A stretch of DNA of 6,806 nucleotides from Noviherbaspirillum sp. Lineage in GTDB: Bacteria; Pseudomonadota; Gammaproteobacteria; Burkholderiales; Burkholderiaceae. Made by a program: the position numbers and the translations under genes. Each line of letters starts with the position of its first letter. Position 1 is the first letter of the stretch. Location of the stretch: NCBI GenBank assembly GCA_028292785.1, contig JAQGLQ010000106.1, positions 1 through 6,806 of the forward strand. Direction: 5' to 3'. Under the pieces are notes generated by a model that made no database searches, was not told the DNA's origin, and saw only the letters and a program-made list of their open reading frames with translations. Below are positions 1 through 6,708 of this stretch, piece by piece.

Positions 1-1026
1 CAGCTCCCGAATGCGATCGCCGAATTCCCGTGAACGCAGGATATCCACCACATCCGTCATCGGTGACGCATGCAGCGCGCTTTTTTCGACCGCGAAGAAA
101 TACCGTTCCTTCAGCAGCGGCACGAAATCGAGGCCGAAGCGACGCGCCGCCGTCTCGACGCCGATGCCGACATCCGCCATGCCGCTGGCAATGTAGGCAG
201 CGACCGCCGCATGGGTGAATTCCGTGCTTTCGAAGCCCTTGATGCGCGCGGTGGGAATGCCTTCCTTCTTCAGCATCAGTTCCAGCAGCATGCGGGTGCC
301 CGAACCGGCCTGGCGGTTGACGAAGCGCACCTCGGGACGCTGCAGGTCCGCCAGCGATTCGATGCGTTTCGGATTGTCGCGCGCGACGAACAGTCCCTGG
401 TTTCTGGTCGCCAGATGCAACAGTACATGCGCATCGGCATCGAGCCATCGGGTATAGCGCCTGACCGCTTCCGTTTCGAATTCGCCGAGCGGCACATGGA
501 AGCCGGCGAGGTCGCATTCGCGCCGTTCGAGTGCCGCCAGCGCTTCGGTGCTGTTGCGGTAACGAACCTCGAGCGGCAGATGCGTGGCCACGATCCATTC
601 CAGCAGCGAGGCCACGGCGAAGCCGTGACTGGCGTAGAGGCGCAGCGCATTGCGCGGGCCGGCGACGGTCTTGCTGATTTCGGTTTCGAGTTCGGAGGCG
701 AGGCTTTCCAGCGTGGGAGAGAGGCGGGCGCGAATGCGCTGGTCCGCCAGCAGCAGCGCCTCCGCCAGCGGACTCAACCGGGTGCCTCGCCCCGGTTGCT
801 TGACCAGCAACTGCGTGCCGAAAAGCTGTTCCGCCACGCGCAGTAGGCCCCACGCATGCCGATAGGACGCGCCGGTCGCCTTGACCGCCGCGGCAATCGA
901 GCCGGAGGACTTGATGCGCGATAGCAGGCGCAGCAGGACCTGGGTGTCCAGCGATCTGCCGGCCTGCTCGTGCTCATCGCCATCGCGCGCAATGCGCCAG
1001 ACGGGATCTATGGATACCTTGTACAT
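1..1026 (-). CDS. fdsR: FdsR-like transcriptional regulator, ModE-type winged helix plus PBP-like effector domain (partial, 3' end outside window)
   Basis: 342 codons are visible, open to the window edge, reading from ATG at 1026-1024. An in-frame TGA lies four codons upstream of that ATG, so this is the first possible ATG. The Shine-Dalgarno is weak (GAG eight bases upstream). Residues about 25-95 look like the ModE-type winged helix: SGSIAAAVKATGASYRHAWG, then a wing ending in PGRGTRLSPL. A helical linker follows to about 120. From about 125 to the edge there is a periplasmic-binding-protein-like domain with RQAGSGTRMLLELML (238-252), a TEFTHAAVAAYIASGMADVG stretch (268-287) and a GLDFVPLLKERYFFAV segment (298-313). 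Proteins of this family usually run to roughly 350-370 residues, so only the tail should be missing. It is divergent from the formate dehydrogenase operon, the position of fdsR in Cupriavidus/Ralstonia, whose product is known to both activate and repress fds. The effector (formate, molybdate/tungstate or another) cannot be read from the sequence. Confidence 0.88.
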   Translation of the reverse strand, partial: MYKVSIDPVWRIARDGDEHEQAGRSLDTQVLLRLLSRIKSSGSIAAAVKATGASYRHAWGLLRVAEQLFGTQLLVKQPGRGTRLSPLAEALLLADQRIRARLSPTLESLASELETEISKTVAGPRNALRLYASHGFAVASLLEWIVATHLPLEVRYRNSTEALAALERRECDLAGFHVPLGEFETEAVRRYTRWLDADAHVLLHLATRNQGLFVARDNPKRIESLADLQRPEVRFVNRQAGSGTRMLLELMLKKEGIPTARIKGFESTEFTHAAVAAYIASGMADVGIGVETAARRFGLDFVPLLKERYFFAVEKSALHASPMTDVVDILRSREFGDRIREL

Positions 1027-1049
1027 TATGTAATCTCATGCATATTTGA
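1025..1049 (+). repeat. Bipartite direct repeat, copy A (candidate regulator-binding site)
   Basis: ATTATGT (1025-1031), eight unrelated bases, then GCATATTTGA (1040-1049). The same arrangement recurs 69 bp downstream with an identical internal gap. This copy overlaps the start codon of the divergent regulator at one end and the predicted -35 of the operon promoter at the other, a suitable place for autorepression and control of the operon. The binding protein is inferred to be the adjacent regulator. Confidence 0.5.
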
Positions 1050-1080
1050 GGCGGATTCCGCTCCTGTTATATTGCGGAAG
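1046..1080 (+). promoter_or_regulatory. Probable sigma70 promoter of the formate dehydrogenase operon, extended -10
   Basis: The -35 TTGAGG is at 1046-1051 and the -10 TATATT (five of six consensus matches) is at 1068-1073, with a 16-bp spacer. The -10 is preceded by TGT at 1065-1067, giving an extended TGn -10 element. Transcription would begin near 1080, leaving a leader of about 84 nt. The promoter points at the fused beta subunit gene and no better pair was found in the intergenic region. The weak -35, and a repeat element overlapping it, would fit an activator-dependent or repressible promoter. This is prediction by eye only. Confidence 0.6.
1051..1061. repeat. Small inverted repeat in the promoter spacer
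   Basis: GCGGA-T-TCCGC is a perfect 5-bp inverted repeat around one central base. It starts at the last base of the predicted -35 and fills most of the -35/-10 spacer. A further GCGGA half-site occurs at 1074-1078. Spacer dyads are common operator positions, but an 11-bp dyad in high-GC DNA can arise by chance. Confidence 0.35.
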
Positions 1081-1093
1081 GTTCACTATTTTA

Positions 1094-1118
1094 ATTATGT
1101 TTGGCGAAGCATATTTGA
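1094..1118 (+). repeat. Bipartite direct repeat, copy B (candidate regulator-binding site)
   Basis: ATTATGT (1094-1100), eight bases, then GCATATTTGA (1109-1118), the same 17 fixed positions as copy A in the same register. It lies about 14-38 bp downstream of the predicted operon start site, within the leader. A site there could act by looping with copy A or as a roadblock. Function is inferred from position only. Confidence 0.5.
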
Positions 1119-1163
1119 CTACCCGCAGGAATCTTCCCGCCTCGCCCAGGAACGAAGGTAACA

Positions 1164-2885
1164 ATGAATCAACGAGTCATTCCCATCGTCGCGGGCACGC
1201 CCGCGCTTTCCCGGGAACGCAAGCGCCAGGCACCGAAAGGACGCCGCGTCGATCCGCAGGCACTGGACGAAGTGCGCGCCCTGCTGGCGCAGGCGCCGCG
1301 CCGCCGCGACCTGCTGATCGAACACCTGCATCTCATCAATGACCGCTACGGTCGACTGTCGTCGGCGCATCTGGCGGCACTGGCGCAGGAAATGCGCATG
1401 GCGCAGGCCGAGGTCTATGAGGTAGCGAGCTTCTATCATCATTTCGAGGTGGTGAAGGAAGGCGAGACGGCGAGCGACGCGCTGACGGTACGGGTCTGCG
1501 ACAGCCTGTCATGCGACATCGCCGGCGCCTCCGATCTGCTGCAACGCCTGCCGGCAGTGCTGGGCGCGCAGGTGCGCGTGCTGCCCGCACCATGCGTGGG
1601 CCGCTGCGAACAGGCGCCGGTGGCGGTGGCGGGGCAGCGTCCGCTGCCGCAGGCGACTTGCGATTCCATCAAGGCATGCGTGGATGCGGGAGAAACGCGC
1701 GATATCCCGGACAACTACATCGGCTATGCCGAATATGTGGAGCAGGGCGGATACCGGTTACTGAAGGAGTGCGCATCCGGCGTGCGCGATGCGGAGTCCA
1801 TCATCAGCATCATGGAAGACTCCGGACTGCGTGGTCTCGGCGGTGCCGGCTTTCCGGCCGGCCGCAAATGGCGCATCGTGCGCAACGAGCCTGCGCCCCG
1901 GCTGATGGCGGTCAACATCGACGAAGGCGAGCCGGGCACCTTCAAGGACCGGACTTATCTCGAACACGATCCGCACCGTTTCCTGGAAGGCATGCTGATC
2001 GCCGCTTGGGCGGTCGGCGTCGCGGCGATCTACATCTACCTGCGCGACGAATACCACGGCTGCCGCGCTTTGTTGCAGATGGAACTCGACCGGCTGCGCG
2101 CCGATCCGCCGATCACGGGCATGCCGGAGATTCAGCTGCGGCGCGGTGCCGGCGCCTACATCTGCGGCGAAGAGTCGGCGATGATCGAATCGATCGAAGG
2201 CAAGCGCGGCATGCCGCGCCTGCGCCCGCCGTATGTGGCGCAGGTCGGGTTGTTCGGCCGGCCGACGCTGGAACAAAACTTCGAGACGCTGTACTGGGTG
2301 CGCGAGCTGATCGAAAAGGGCGGCGCGTGGTTTGCAGCGCATGGCCGGAACGGCCGCAAGGGGCTGCGCTCCTTTTCGGTATCCGGCCGCGTGGCGAAGC
2401 CGGGCGTGCATCTCGCGCCGGCCGGCATCACTATCCAGGAACTGATTGATGAATACTGCGGCGGCATGCTGGACGGCCACCGCTTTTACGCCTATCTGCC
2501 GGGCGGCGCTTCGGGCGGCATCCTGCCGGCGTCGATGAATGACATTCCGCTCGATTTCGATACGCTGCAGCCGTATGGCTGCTTCATCGGCTCGGCCGCG
2601 ATCATCGTGCTGTCGGAGCGCGACAGCGCGGTCGGCGCCGCGCGCAACCTGATGCGTTTTTTCGCCGACGAGTCCTGTGGCCAATGCACGCCTTGCCGGG
2701 TCGGCACGGCGAAGGCGCTGACGCTGATCGAACAGCCGCAGTGGGATCTCGCATTGCTGGCCGAGCTGTCGAACGTGATGCGCGACGCATCGATTTGCGG
2801 ACTGGGACAGGCCGCGCCCAATCCCGTAGATTGCGTCGTGAGATATTTTCCGCATGAACTGAATGCACCTGTGGGCCCGCCATGA
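1164..2885 (+). CDS. fdsB: NAD+-dependent formate dehydrogenase, fused gamma-beta (FdsG-FdsB / NuoE-NuoF) diaphorase subunit
   Basis: The 573-residue protein carries electrons from the catalytic subunit to NAD+ through FMN. Residues about 28-175 are a NuoE/FdsG module: a helical bundle, then a thioredoxin-like [2Fe-2S] domain with Cys112-x4-Cys117 and Cys144-x3-Cys148. Residues about 180-565 are a NuoF/FdsB module: Gly-rich GLRGLGGAGFPAGRKW (221-236) and NIDEGEPGTFKDR (251-263) for FMN/NADH, GAGAYICGEESAMIESIEGK (328-347), and a [4Fe-4S] site formed by Cys505-x2-Cys508-x2-Cys511 and Cys545. GAAGGT at 1154-1159 precedes the ATG at good spacing. In Cupriavidus the two modules are separate genes (fdsG, fdsB). 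The fused form and size match the about 61 kDa beta subunit of Methylorubrum extorquens FDH1. The stop overlaps the alpha gene, which supports co-expression. The enzyme should be cytoplasmic, as no signal peptide or membrane segment is evident. An uncharacterised variant of the family is possible, but the FDH role is secure from the neighbour. Confidence 0.95.
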   Translation: MNQRVIPIVAGTPALSRERKRQAPKGRRVDPQALDEVRALLAQAPRRRDLLIEHLHLINDRYGRLSSAHLAALAQEMRMAQAEVYEVASFYHHFEVVKEGETASDALTVRVCDSLSCDIAGASDLLQRLPAVLGAQVRVLPAPCVGRCEQAPVAVAGQRPLPQATCDSIKACVDAGETRDIPDNYIGYAEYVEQGGYRLLKECASGVRDAESIISIMEDSGLRGLGGAGFPAGRKWRIVRNEPAPRLMAVNIDEGEPGTFKDRTYLEHDPHRFLEGMLIAAWAVGVAAIYIYLRDEYHGCRALLQMELDRLRADPPITGMPEIQLRRGAGAYICGEESAMIESIEGKRGMPRLRPPYVAQVGLFGRPTLEQNFETLYWVRELIEKGGAWFAAHGRNGRKGLRSFSVSGRVAKPGVHLAPAGITIQELIDEYCGGMLDGHRFYAYLPGGASGGILPASMNDIPLDFDTLQPYGCFIGSAAIIVLSERDSAVGAARNLMRFFADESCGQCTPCRVGTAKALTLIEQPQWDLALLAELSNVMRDASICGLGQAAPNPVDCVVRYFPHELNAPVGPP

Positions 2886-5716
2886 ATGCCATCAACCGCA
2901 ATGAAATAGCGCAGGCCGACGCCGTGTCGGTCAGCTTCCGCCTCAACGGCAGGGATGTCGAAGGCAAGGCCGGTGAAACCTTGCTCGAGATCGCGCAACG
3001 CGAAGGGATCGCCATTCCCCGGCTGTGCTATATGGAAGGCCTGGATACGGCAGGCAATTGCCGCGCCTGCGTGGTGGAGATCAAGGGCGAGCGCGTGCTC
3101 GCGCCATCCTGCTGCCGCAATCCGGTGCAGGGCATGGAAGTCACCACCGACAGCGAGCGCGCGCTCAGATCGCAGAAGATGGTGCTCGAGCTTCTGCAGT
3201 CGGACATGCCGGAGACCGCCTATACCCGCGACAACGAAGTCGATCGATGGGCGGCGGAACTGAAGGTCGGCAAGCCGCGTTTCGCGCCGCGCGATCATGT
3301 GCCGGCCGATCTGTCGCATCCCGCCATCGCCGTCAATCTCGATGCATGCATCCAGTGCACCCGCTGCGTGCGCGCCTGCCGCGACGAACAGATGAATGAT
3401 GTCATCGGCCTGGCCTTTCGGGGCAATGGCGAGAAAATCGTATTCGATATGGACGACCCGATGGGCGCGTCCACCTGCGTCGCCTGCGGCGAATGCGTGC
3501 AGGCCTGTCCCACCGGCGCTTTGACGCCGGCGTCGCAGCATGGCGGAGCGGGCGCGCTGACCGTGCCCGACAAGAAGGTGGAGTCGATCTGCCCGTACTG
3601 CGGCGTCGGCTGCCAGCTGACCTACAACGTCAAGGACAATCGCATTCTGCATGTCGAAGGCCGCGATGGCCCGGCCAATCACAAGCGGCTGTGCGTGAAG
3701 GGACGTTATGGATTCGACTATGCCCATCATCCGCAGCGCCTGACCCGGCCGCTGATCCGGCGCGCCGACGCGCCCAAGCGCGGCGACATTGTGATGAACC
3801 CCGCCAATGTGATGGAAGTGTTTCGGGAAGCGACGTGGGAAGAGGCGCTCGACTTTGCCGCCGGCAAGCTCAAGATGATCCGCGATACTTCCGGCGGCAA
3901 GGCGCTGGCGGGCTTCGGCTCCGCCAAGGGCAGCAATGAAGAAGCCTATCTGTTCCAGAAGCTGGTGCGCACTGGTTTCGGCAGCAATAACGTCGACCAC
4001 TGCACACGGCTGTGCCACGCCTCGTCGGTCGCCGCGCTGCTGGAAGGCATAGGCTCCGGCGCGGTATCGAATCCAGTCATGGATGTGACGAAGGCCGAAG
4101 TCATTGTGGTGATCGGCGCGAACCCGACCGTGAACCATCCGGTGGCGGCAACCTGGATCAAGAATGCGGCAAGGAACGGCAGCAAGCTCATCGTCGCCGA
4201 TCCGCGCCGCTCGGACCTGGCGCGCATGGCGCATCGCTTCCTGCAGTTCAAGCCTGATACCGATGTCGCGCTGCTGAATGCGATGATGCATGTGATCGTG
4301 CACGAGGGCCTGGTCGACCGGGATTTCATCGCCGCCAGGACGATAGGCTATGACGAACTGAAGAAAAACGTCGAAGGCTACAGCCCGGAAAGCATGGCGC
4401 CGATCTGCGGCGTCGACACCGACACCATCCGCTATGTGGCGCGGCTCTATGCCACATCCAAAGCCTCGATGATCCTGTGGGGCATGGGCATCTCGCAGCA
4501 CATCCACGGCACCGACAATGCGCGCTGCCTGATCGCGCTGGCGCTGATGACCGGCCAGATCGGCCGGCCCGGCACCGGCCTGCATCCGCTGCGCGGCCAG
4601 AACAATGTGCAGGGCGCTTCCGACGCCGGACTGATTCCGATGATGTTCCCCGATTACCAGCGCGTCGACAATCCGGCCGCGCGGACGAAGTTCGAGCAGC
4701 TGTGGGGCATGCCGCTCGACCCCCAGCCCGGGCTGACGGTGGTCGAGGTGATGAACGCCATCATGCAGGGCACGGTGCGCGGCATGTACATCATGGGCGA
4801 GAATCCGGCGATGTCCGACCCGGACGCCAATCATGCGCGAGAGGCGCTGGCGGCACTCGATCATCTGGTGGTGCAGGATATCTTCCTCACCGAGACCGCC
4901 TATCTCGCCGATGTCATCCTGCCGGCATCGGCCTTTCCCGAAAAGACCGGGACTTTCACCAACACCGACCGGCTGGTTCAACTGGGCCGCCAAGCGATCG
5001 ATCCGCCGGGCGAAGCGAAGCAGGACTTGTGGATCATCCAGCAGCTTGCCGCGCGCATCGGGCTCGACTGGAACTACGGGCATGTATCGGAAGTGTTCGA
5101 TGAAATGCGACGCAGCATGCCGAGCATCGCCGGCATCACCTGGGACCGTCTCGAACGCAGCCATGCGGTTACCTATCCCTGCGAGAACGAAGGCGACGCC
5201 GGCCAGCCGGTGGTCTTTACCCGGCAATTTCCGACGGCGTCCGGGCGTGCCAGCTTCGTCCCCGCCGACATCATTCCGGCGGCGGAGCGGCCCGATGCCG
5301 ACTACCCGAATGTGCTGATCACCGGCCGTCAGCTGGAGCATTGGCACACTGGCAGCATGACGCGCAGGGCCGGCGTGCTCGATGCCATCGAACCCGATCC
5401 GGTGGCACTGGTGCATCCGCTGGATCTCGCCGATCTTGGCGCCAGGGCCGGCGATGTCATCACGCTGGCATCGCGTCGCGGCGAAGTGTCGCTGTATGCG
5501 CGGGCCGACGACAGTTCCCCGCGCGGCGCGGTATTCGTGCCGTTCTGCTATTACGAAGCGGCCATCAACAAGCTCACCAATGCGGCGCTCGATCCTTTCG
5601 GCAAGATTCCCGAGTTCAAGTACTGTGCGATCCGAATCAGGCTGGGCGGCGATCCGCCCGTGCAAAGCAGTTATGGCGGAGGGCAGATCCTCCAGCCGGT
5701 CGGACTTGTCGATTGA
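2882..5716 (+). CDS. fdsA: NAD+-dependent formate dehydrogenase, catalytic alpha subunit (Mo/W-bisPGD)
   Basis: The 944-residue protein oxidises formate to CO2 at a bis-pyranopterin Mo or W site. From the N-terminus: a [2Fe-2S] ferredoxin fold with Cys49-x10-Cys60-x2-Cys63-x13-Cys77; a two-cluster ferredoxin domain with CIQCTRCVRAC (156-166) and CVACGECVQAC (199-209); the oxidoreductase Fe4S4 motif Cys237-x2-Cys240-x3-Cys244 with Cys271; then the molybdopterin domain. The metal ligand and active-site base are Cys378-His379, encoded TGC CAC at 4013-4018, so cysteine rather than selenocysteine. Arg571 in PLRGQNNVQG lies 193 residues further on, the same spacing as between the active-site residues of E. 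coli FdhF. The C-terminal dinucleotide-binding domain starts near 805 and includes GRQLEHWHTGSM. The gene starts within the beta stop (ATGA at 2882-2885) with little Shine-Dalgarno, so translational coupling is likely. No Tat signal is visible, fitting a cytoplasmic enzyme. Whether Mo or W is used cannot be told from the sequence. No cysteine lies between 78 and 156. Confidence 0.97.
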   Translation: MNAINRNEIAQADAVSVSFRLNGRDVEGKAGETLLEIAQREGIAIPRLCYMEGLDTAGNCRACVVEIKGERVLAPSCCRNPVQGMEVTTDSERALRSQKMVLELLQSDMPETAYTRDNEVDRWAAELKVGKPRFAPRDHVPADLSHPAIAVNLDACIQCTRCVRACRDEQMNDVIGLAFRGNGEKIVFDMDDPMGASTCVACGECVQACPTGALTPASQHGGAGALTVPDKKVESICPYCGVGCQLTYNVKDNRILHVEGRDGPANHKRLCVKGRYGFDYAHHPQRLTRPLIRRADAPKRGDIVMNPANVMEVFREATWEEALDFAAGKLKMIRDTSGGKALAGFGSAKGSNEEAYLFQKLVRTGFGSNNVDHCTRLCHASSVAALLEGIGSGAVSNPVMDVTKAEVIVVIGANPTVNHPVAATWIKNAARNGSKLIVADPRRSDLARMAHRFLQFKPDTDVALLNAMMHVIVHEGLVDRDFIAARTIGYDELKKNVEGYSPESMAPICGVDTDTIRYVARLYATSKASMILWGMGISQHIHGTDNARCLIALALMTGQIGRPGTGLHPLRGQNNVQGASDAGLIPMMFPDYQRVDNPAARTKFEQLWGMPLDPQPGLTVVEVMNAIMQGTVRGMYIMGENPAMSDPDANHAREALAALDHLVVQDIFLTETAYLADVILPASAFPEKTGTFTNTDRLVQLGRQAIDPPGEAKQDLWIIQQLAARIGLDWNYGHVSEVFDEMRRSMPSIAGITWDRLERSHAVTYPCENEGDAGQPVVFTRQFPTASGRASFVPADIIPAAERPDADYPNVLITGRQLEHWHTGSMTRRAGVLDAIEPDPVALVHPLDLADLGARAGDVITLASRRGEVSLYARADDSSPRGAVFVPFCYYEAAINKLTNAALDPFGKIPEFKYCAIRIRLGGDPPVQSSYGGGQILQPVGLVD

Positions 5717-5732
5717 CGTCCGGAGAAACCGC

Positions 5733-6542
5733 ATGCCGCATCGACCTCTTTTATCCAGTGCCACGATAGCCCTGACCCAGGCGGTCGAAGCGATCGACGA
5801 GCGCGGCCGGCGTTCGACGATTTCCATACCCGCCGAACGTCCGCTGACAATCTATCTCGACAAGCGCGAACTCGTCACCCTGATGACCCTGGGTGGCGCT
5901 CCCGAAGCGCTCGCGCTCGGCTATCTGCGTAACCAGCGTTTCGTCAGATCCATCGACGACATCGCGGCGGTGCAGGTGGACTGGGAAGTCGATGCGGTCG
6001 CGGTGACTACGCATGCCGGTGCCGGCGATATCGGCGAAGACGGCGCCGGCTCCGGATTCGGCGGACTGATGGAAGAACTCGATGCGATTTCGATATCGCA
6101 AACGGCGCGCCTGCGGCAATCGACGCTGTACCGGATCATCGACGCGGTACGCGTGCAGCGTTCGGTGTACAAGCAGGCCGGATCTCTTCACGGCTGCGCG
6201 CTGTTTTCCCTCGAAGGAGAAATGCTCTACTTCATGGAAGACGTCGGCCGTCACAATGCCGTCGACGCCATCGCGGGCAAGATGTGGCTCGACGACGTGA
6301 GCGGGGAGGACAAGGTGTTCTACACCACCGGAAGGCTCACCTCCGAAATGGTGATCAAGGGCGGACAGATGGGCATTCCGTTTCTGCTGTCCCGCTCGGG
6401 AACCACGCAAATGGGGCATGAGGTCGCGCAGCGGCTCGGCATATCGATGTTCGCGCGCTGCAGCGGAACCCACTTTCTGCTGTTGAGCGGCAGGGAGAGA
6501 CTGATACTGGAGCCGCATTTGGCGGATGCCGCGGCAGGTTGA
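5733..6542 (+). CDS. fdhD: Formate dehydrogenase accessory protein FdhD/FdsC, lacking the usual Cys-x2-Cys
   Basis: The 269-residue protein belongs to the FdhD family, which binds bis-MGD and passes sulfur from a cysteine desulfurase to the Mo/W cofactor before its insertion into formate dehydrogenase. ATG 5733 is preferred: GGAG at 5722-5725 sits seven bases upstream, and the open frame further upstream overlaps the alpha gene. Recognisable landmarks are ERPLTIYLDKRE (35-46), ALGYLRNQRFV (61-71), GSLHGCALF (150-158), EDVGRHNAVDAIAG (169-182) and TTGRLTSEMVIKGGQMGIPF (198-217). The loop that carries Cys-x2-Cys in E. coli FdhD (Cys121, Cys124) reads GEDGAGSGFGGLMEEL (101-116) here and has no cysteine. 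The only cysteines are Cys155 and Cys243. It begins 16 bp after the alpha stop and is surely co-transcribed. It may act mainly as a cofactor-binding chaperone, like FdsC of Rhodobacter capsulatus. That functional reading is inference. Confidence 0.93.
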   Translation: MPHRPLLSSATIALTQAVEAIDERGRRSTISIPAERPLTIYLDKRELVTLMTLGGAPEALALGYLRNQRFVRSIDDIAAVQVDWEVDAVAVTTHAGAGDIGEDGAGSGFGGLMEELDAISISQTARLRQSTLYRIIDAVRVQRSVYKQAGSLHGCALFSLEGEMLYFMEDVGRHNAVDAIAGKMWLDDVSGEDKVFYTTGRLTSEMVIKGGQMGIPFLLSRSGTTQMGHEVAQRLGISMFARCSGTHFLLLSGRERLILEPHLADAAAG

Positions 6543-6552
6543 CGATCCGCCC

Positions 6553-6572
6553 GCCGGAAATGCATTTCCGGC
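6553..6572. terminator. Perfect 20-bp palindrome after fdhD, possible operon terminator
   Basis: GCCGGAAA-TGCA-TTTCCGGC is fully self-complementary and begins 11 bases after the fdhD stop. As RNA it gives an 8-bp stem with a UGCA tetraloop. It is followed by AUUGCAUUUCGAU rather than a clean U-tract, so intrinsic termination would be weak. It could instead stabilise the operon's 3' end or be a protein-binding dyad. The position favours termination or processing. Confidence 0.45.
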
Positions 6573-6619
6573 ATTGCATTTCGATGACATAGCGCATGCG
6601 GATGGCAGTTAAACACGAT

Positions 6620-6631
6620 ATAGCTTGCTAT
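6620..6631. repeat. Short inverted repeat upstream of the last gene
   Basis: ATAGC-TT-GCTAT, a 5-bp inverted repeat with a 2-bp centre, lies in the AT-richer part of the fdhD-downstream spacer where a promoter for the next gene would be expected. I could not assign convincing -35/-10 boxes. It could be an operator or chance. Confidence 0.25.
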
Positions 6632-6666
6632 TGCCCGGTCATGCGCGCACCCTCGAAGAAGAGTAT

Positions 6667-6687
6667 CGGCATGGGCAATTCATGCCG
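6667..6687 (+). promoter_or_regulatory. Leader hairpin ahead of the last gene
   Basis: CGGCATG (6667-6673) and CATGCCG (6681-6687) form a perfect 7-bp stem with a 7-nt loop, ending eight bases before the ribosome binding site AAAGGAG (6696-6702). It may shape the 5' leader of the following gene. It has no U-tract and is not a terminator. No known riboswitch was recognised. Confidence 0.35.
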
Positions 6688-6708
6688 GACAAACCAAAGG
6701 AGCTTCAA

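Noticed and set aside
70..846. A 258-codon plus-strand open frame at the left end
   Set aside because: It is antisense to the regulator, whose minus-strand protein shows clear winged-helix and PBP-like motifs. The plus-strand translation shows none.
1758..2855. An open frame of 365 codons on the minus strand opposite the fused beta subunit gene
   Set aside because: It has shadow-frame composition, no recognisable motifs, and lies entirely within a well-supported gene.
4013..4018. Possible selenocysteine at the active site
   Set aside because: The metal-ligand codon is TGC (Cys378), not TGA, so this is a cysteine-type formate dehydrogenase.
5382..5732. Possible long N-terminal extension of FdhD
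   Set aside because: The frame is open upstream but overlaps the conserved C-terminal domain of the alpha subunit. The extension is Arg/Ser/Pro-rich, and ATG 5733 has a proper ribosome binding site and gives a normal FdhD length.
2492..5827. An open frame of 1111 codons on the minus strand opposite the alpha subunit gene
   Set aside because: It mirrors the coding frame of a certain gene in GC-rich DNA, is rich in His, Arg, Ala and Gly with no recognisable domain, and crosses three genes. It is a shadow of codon bias.
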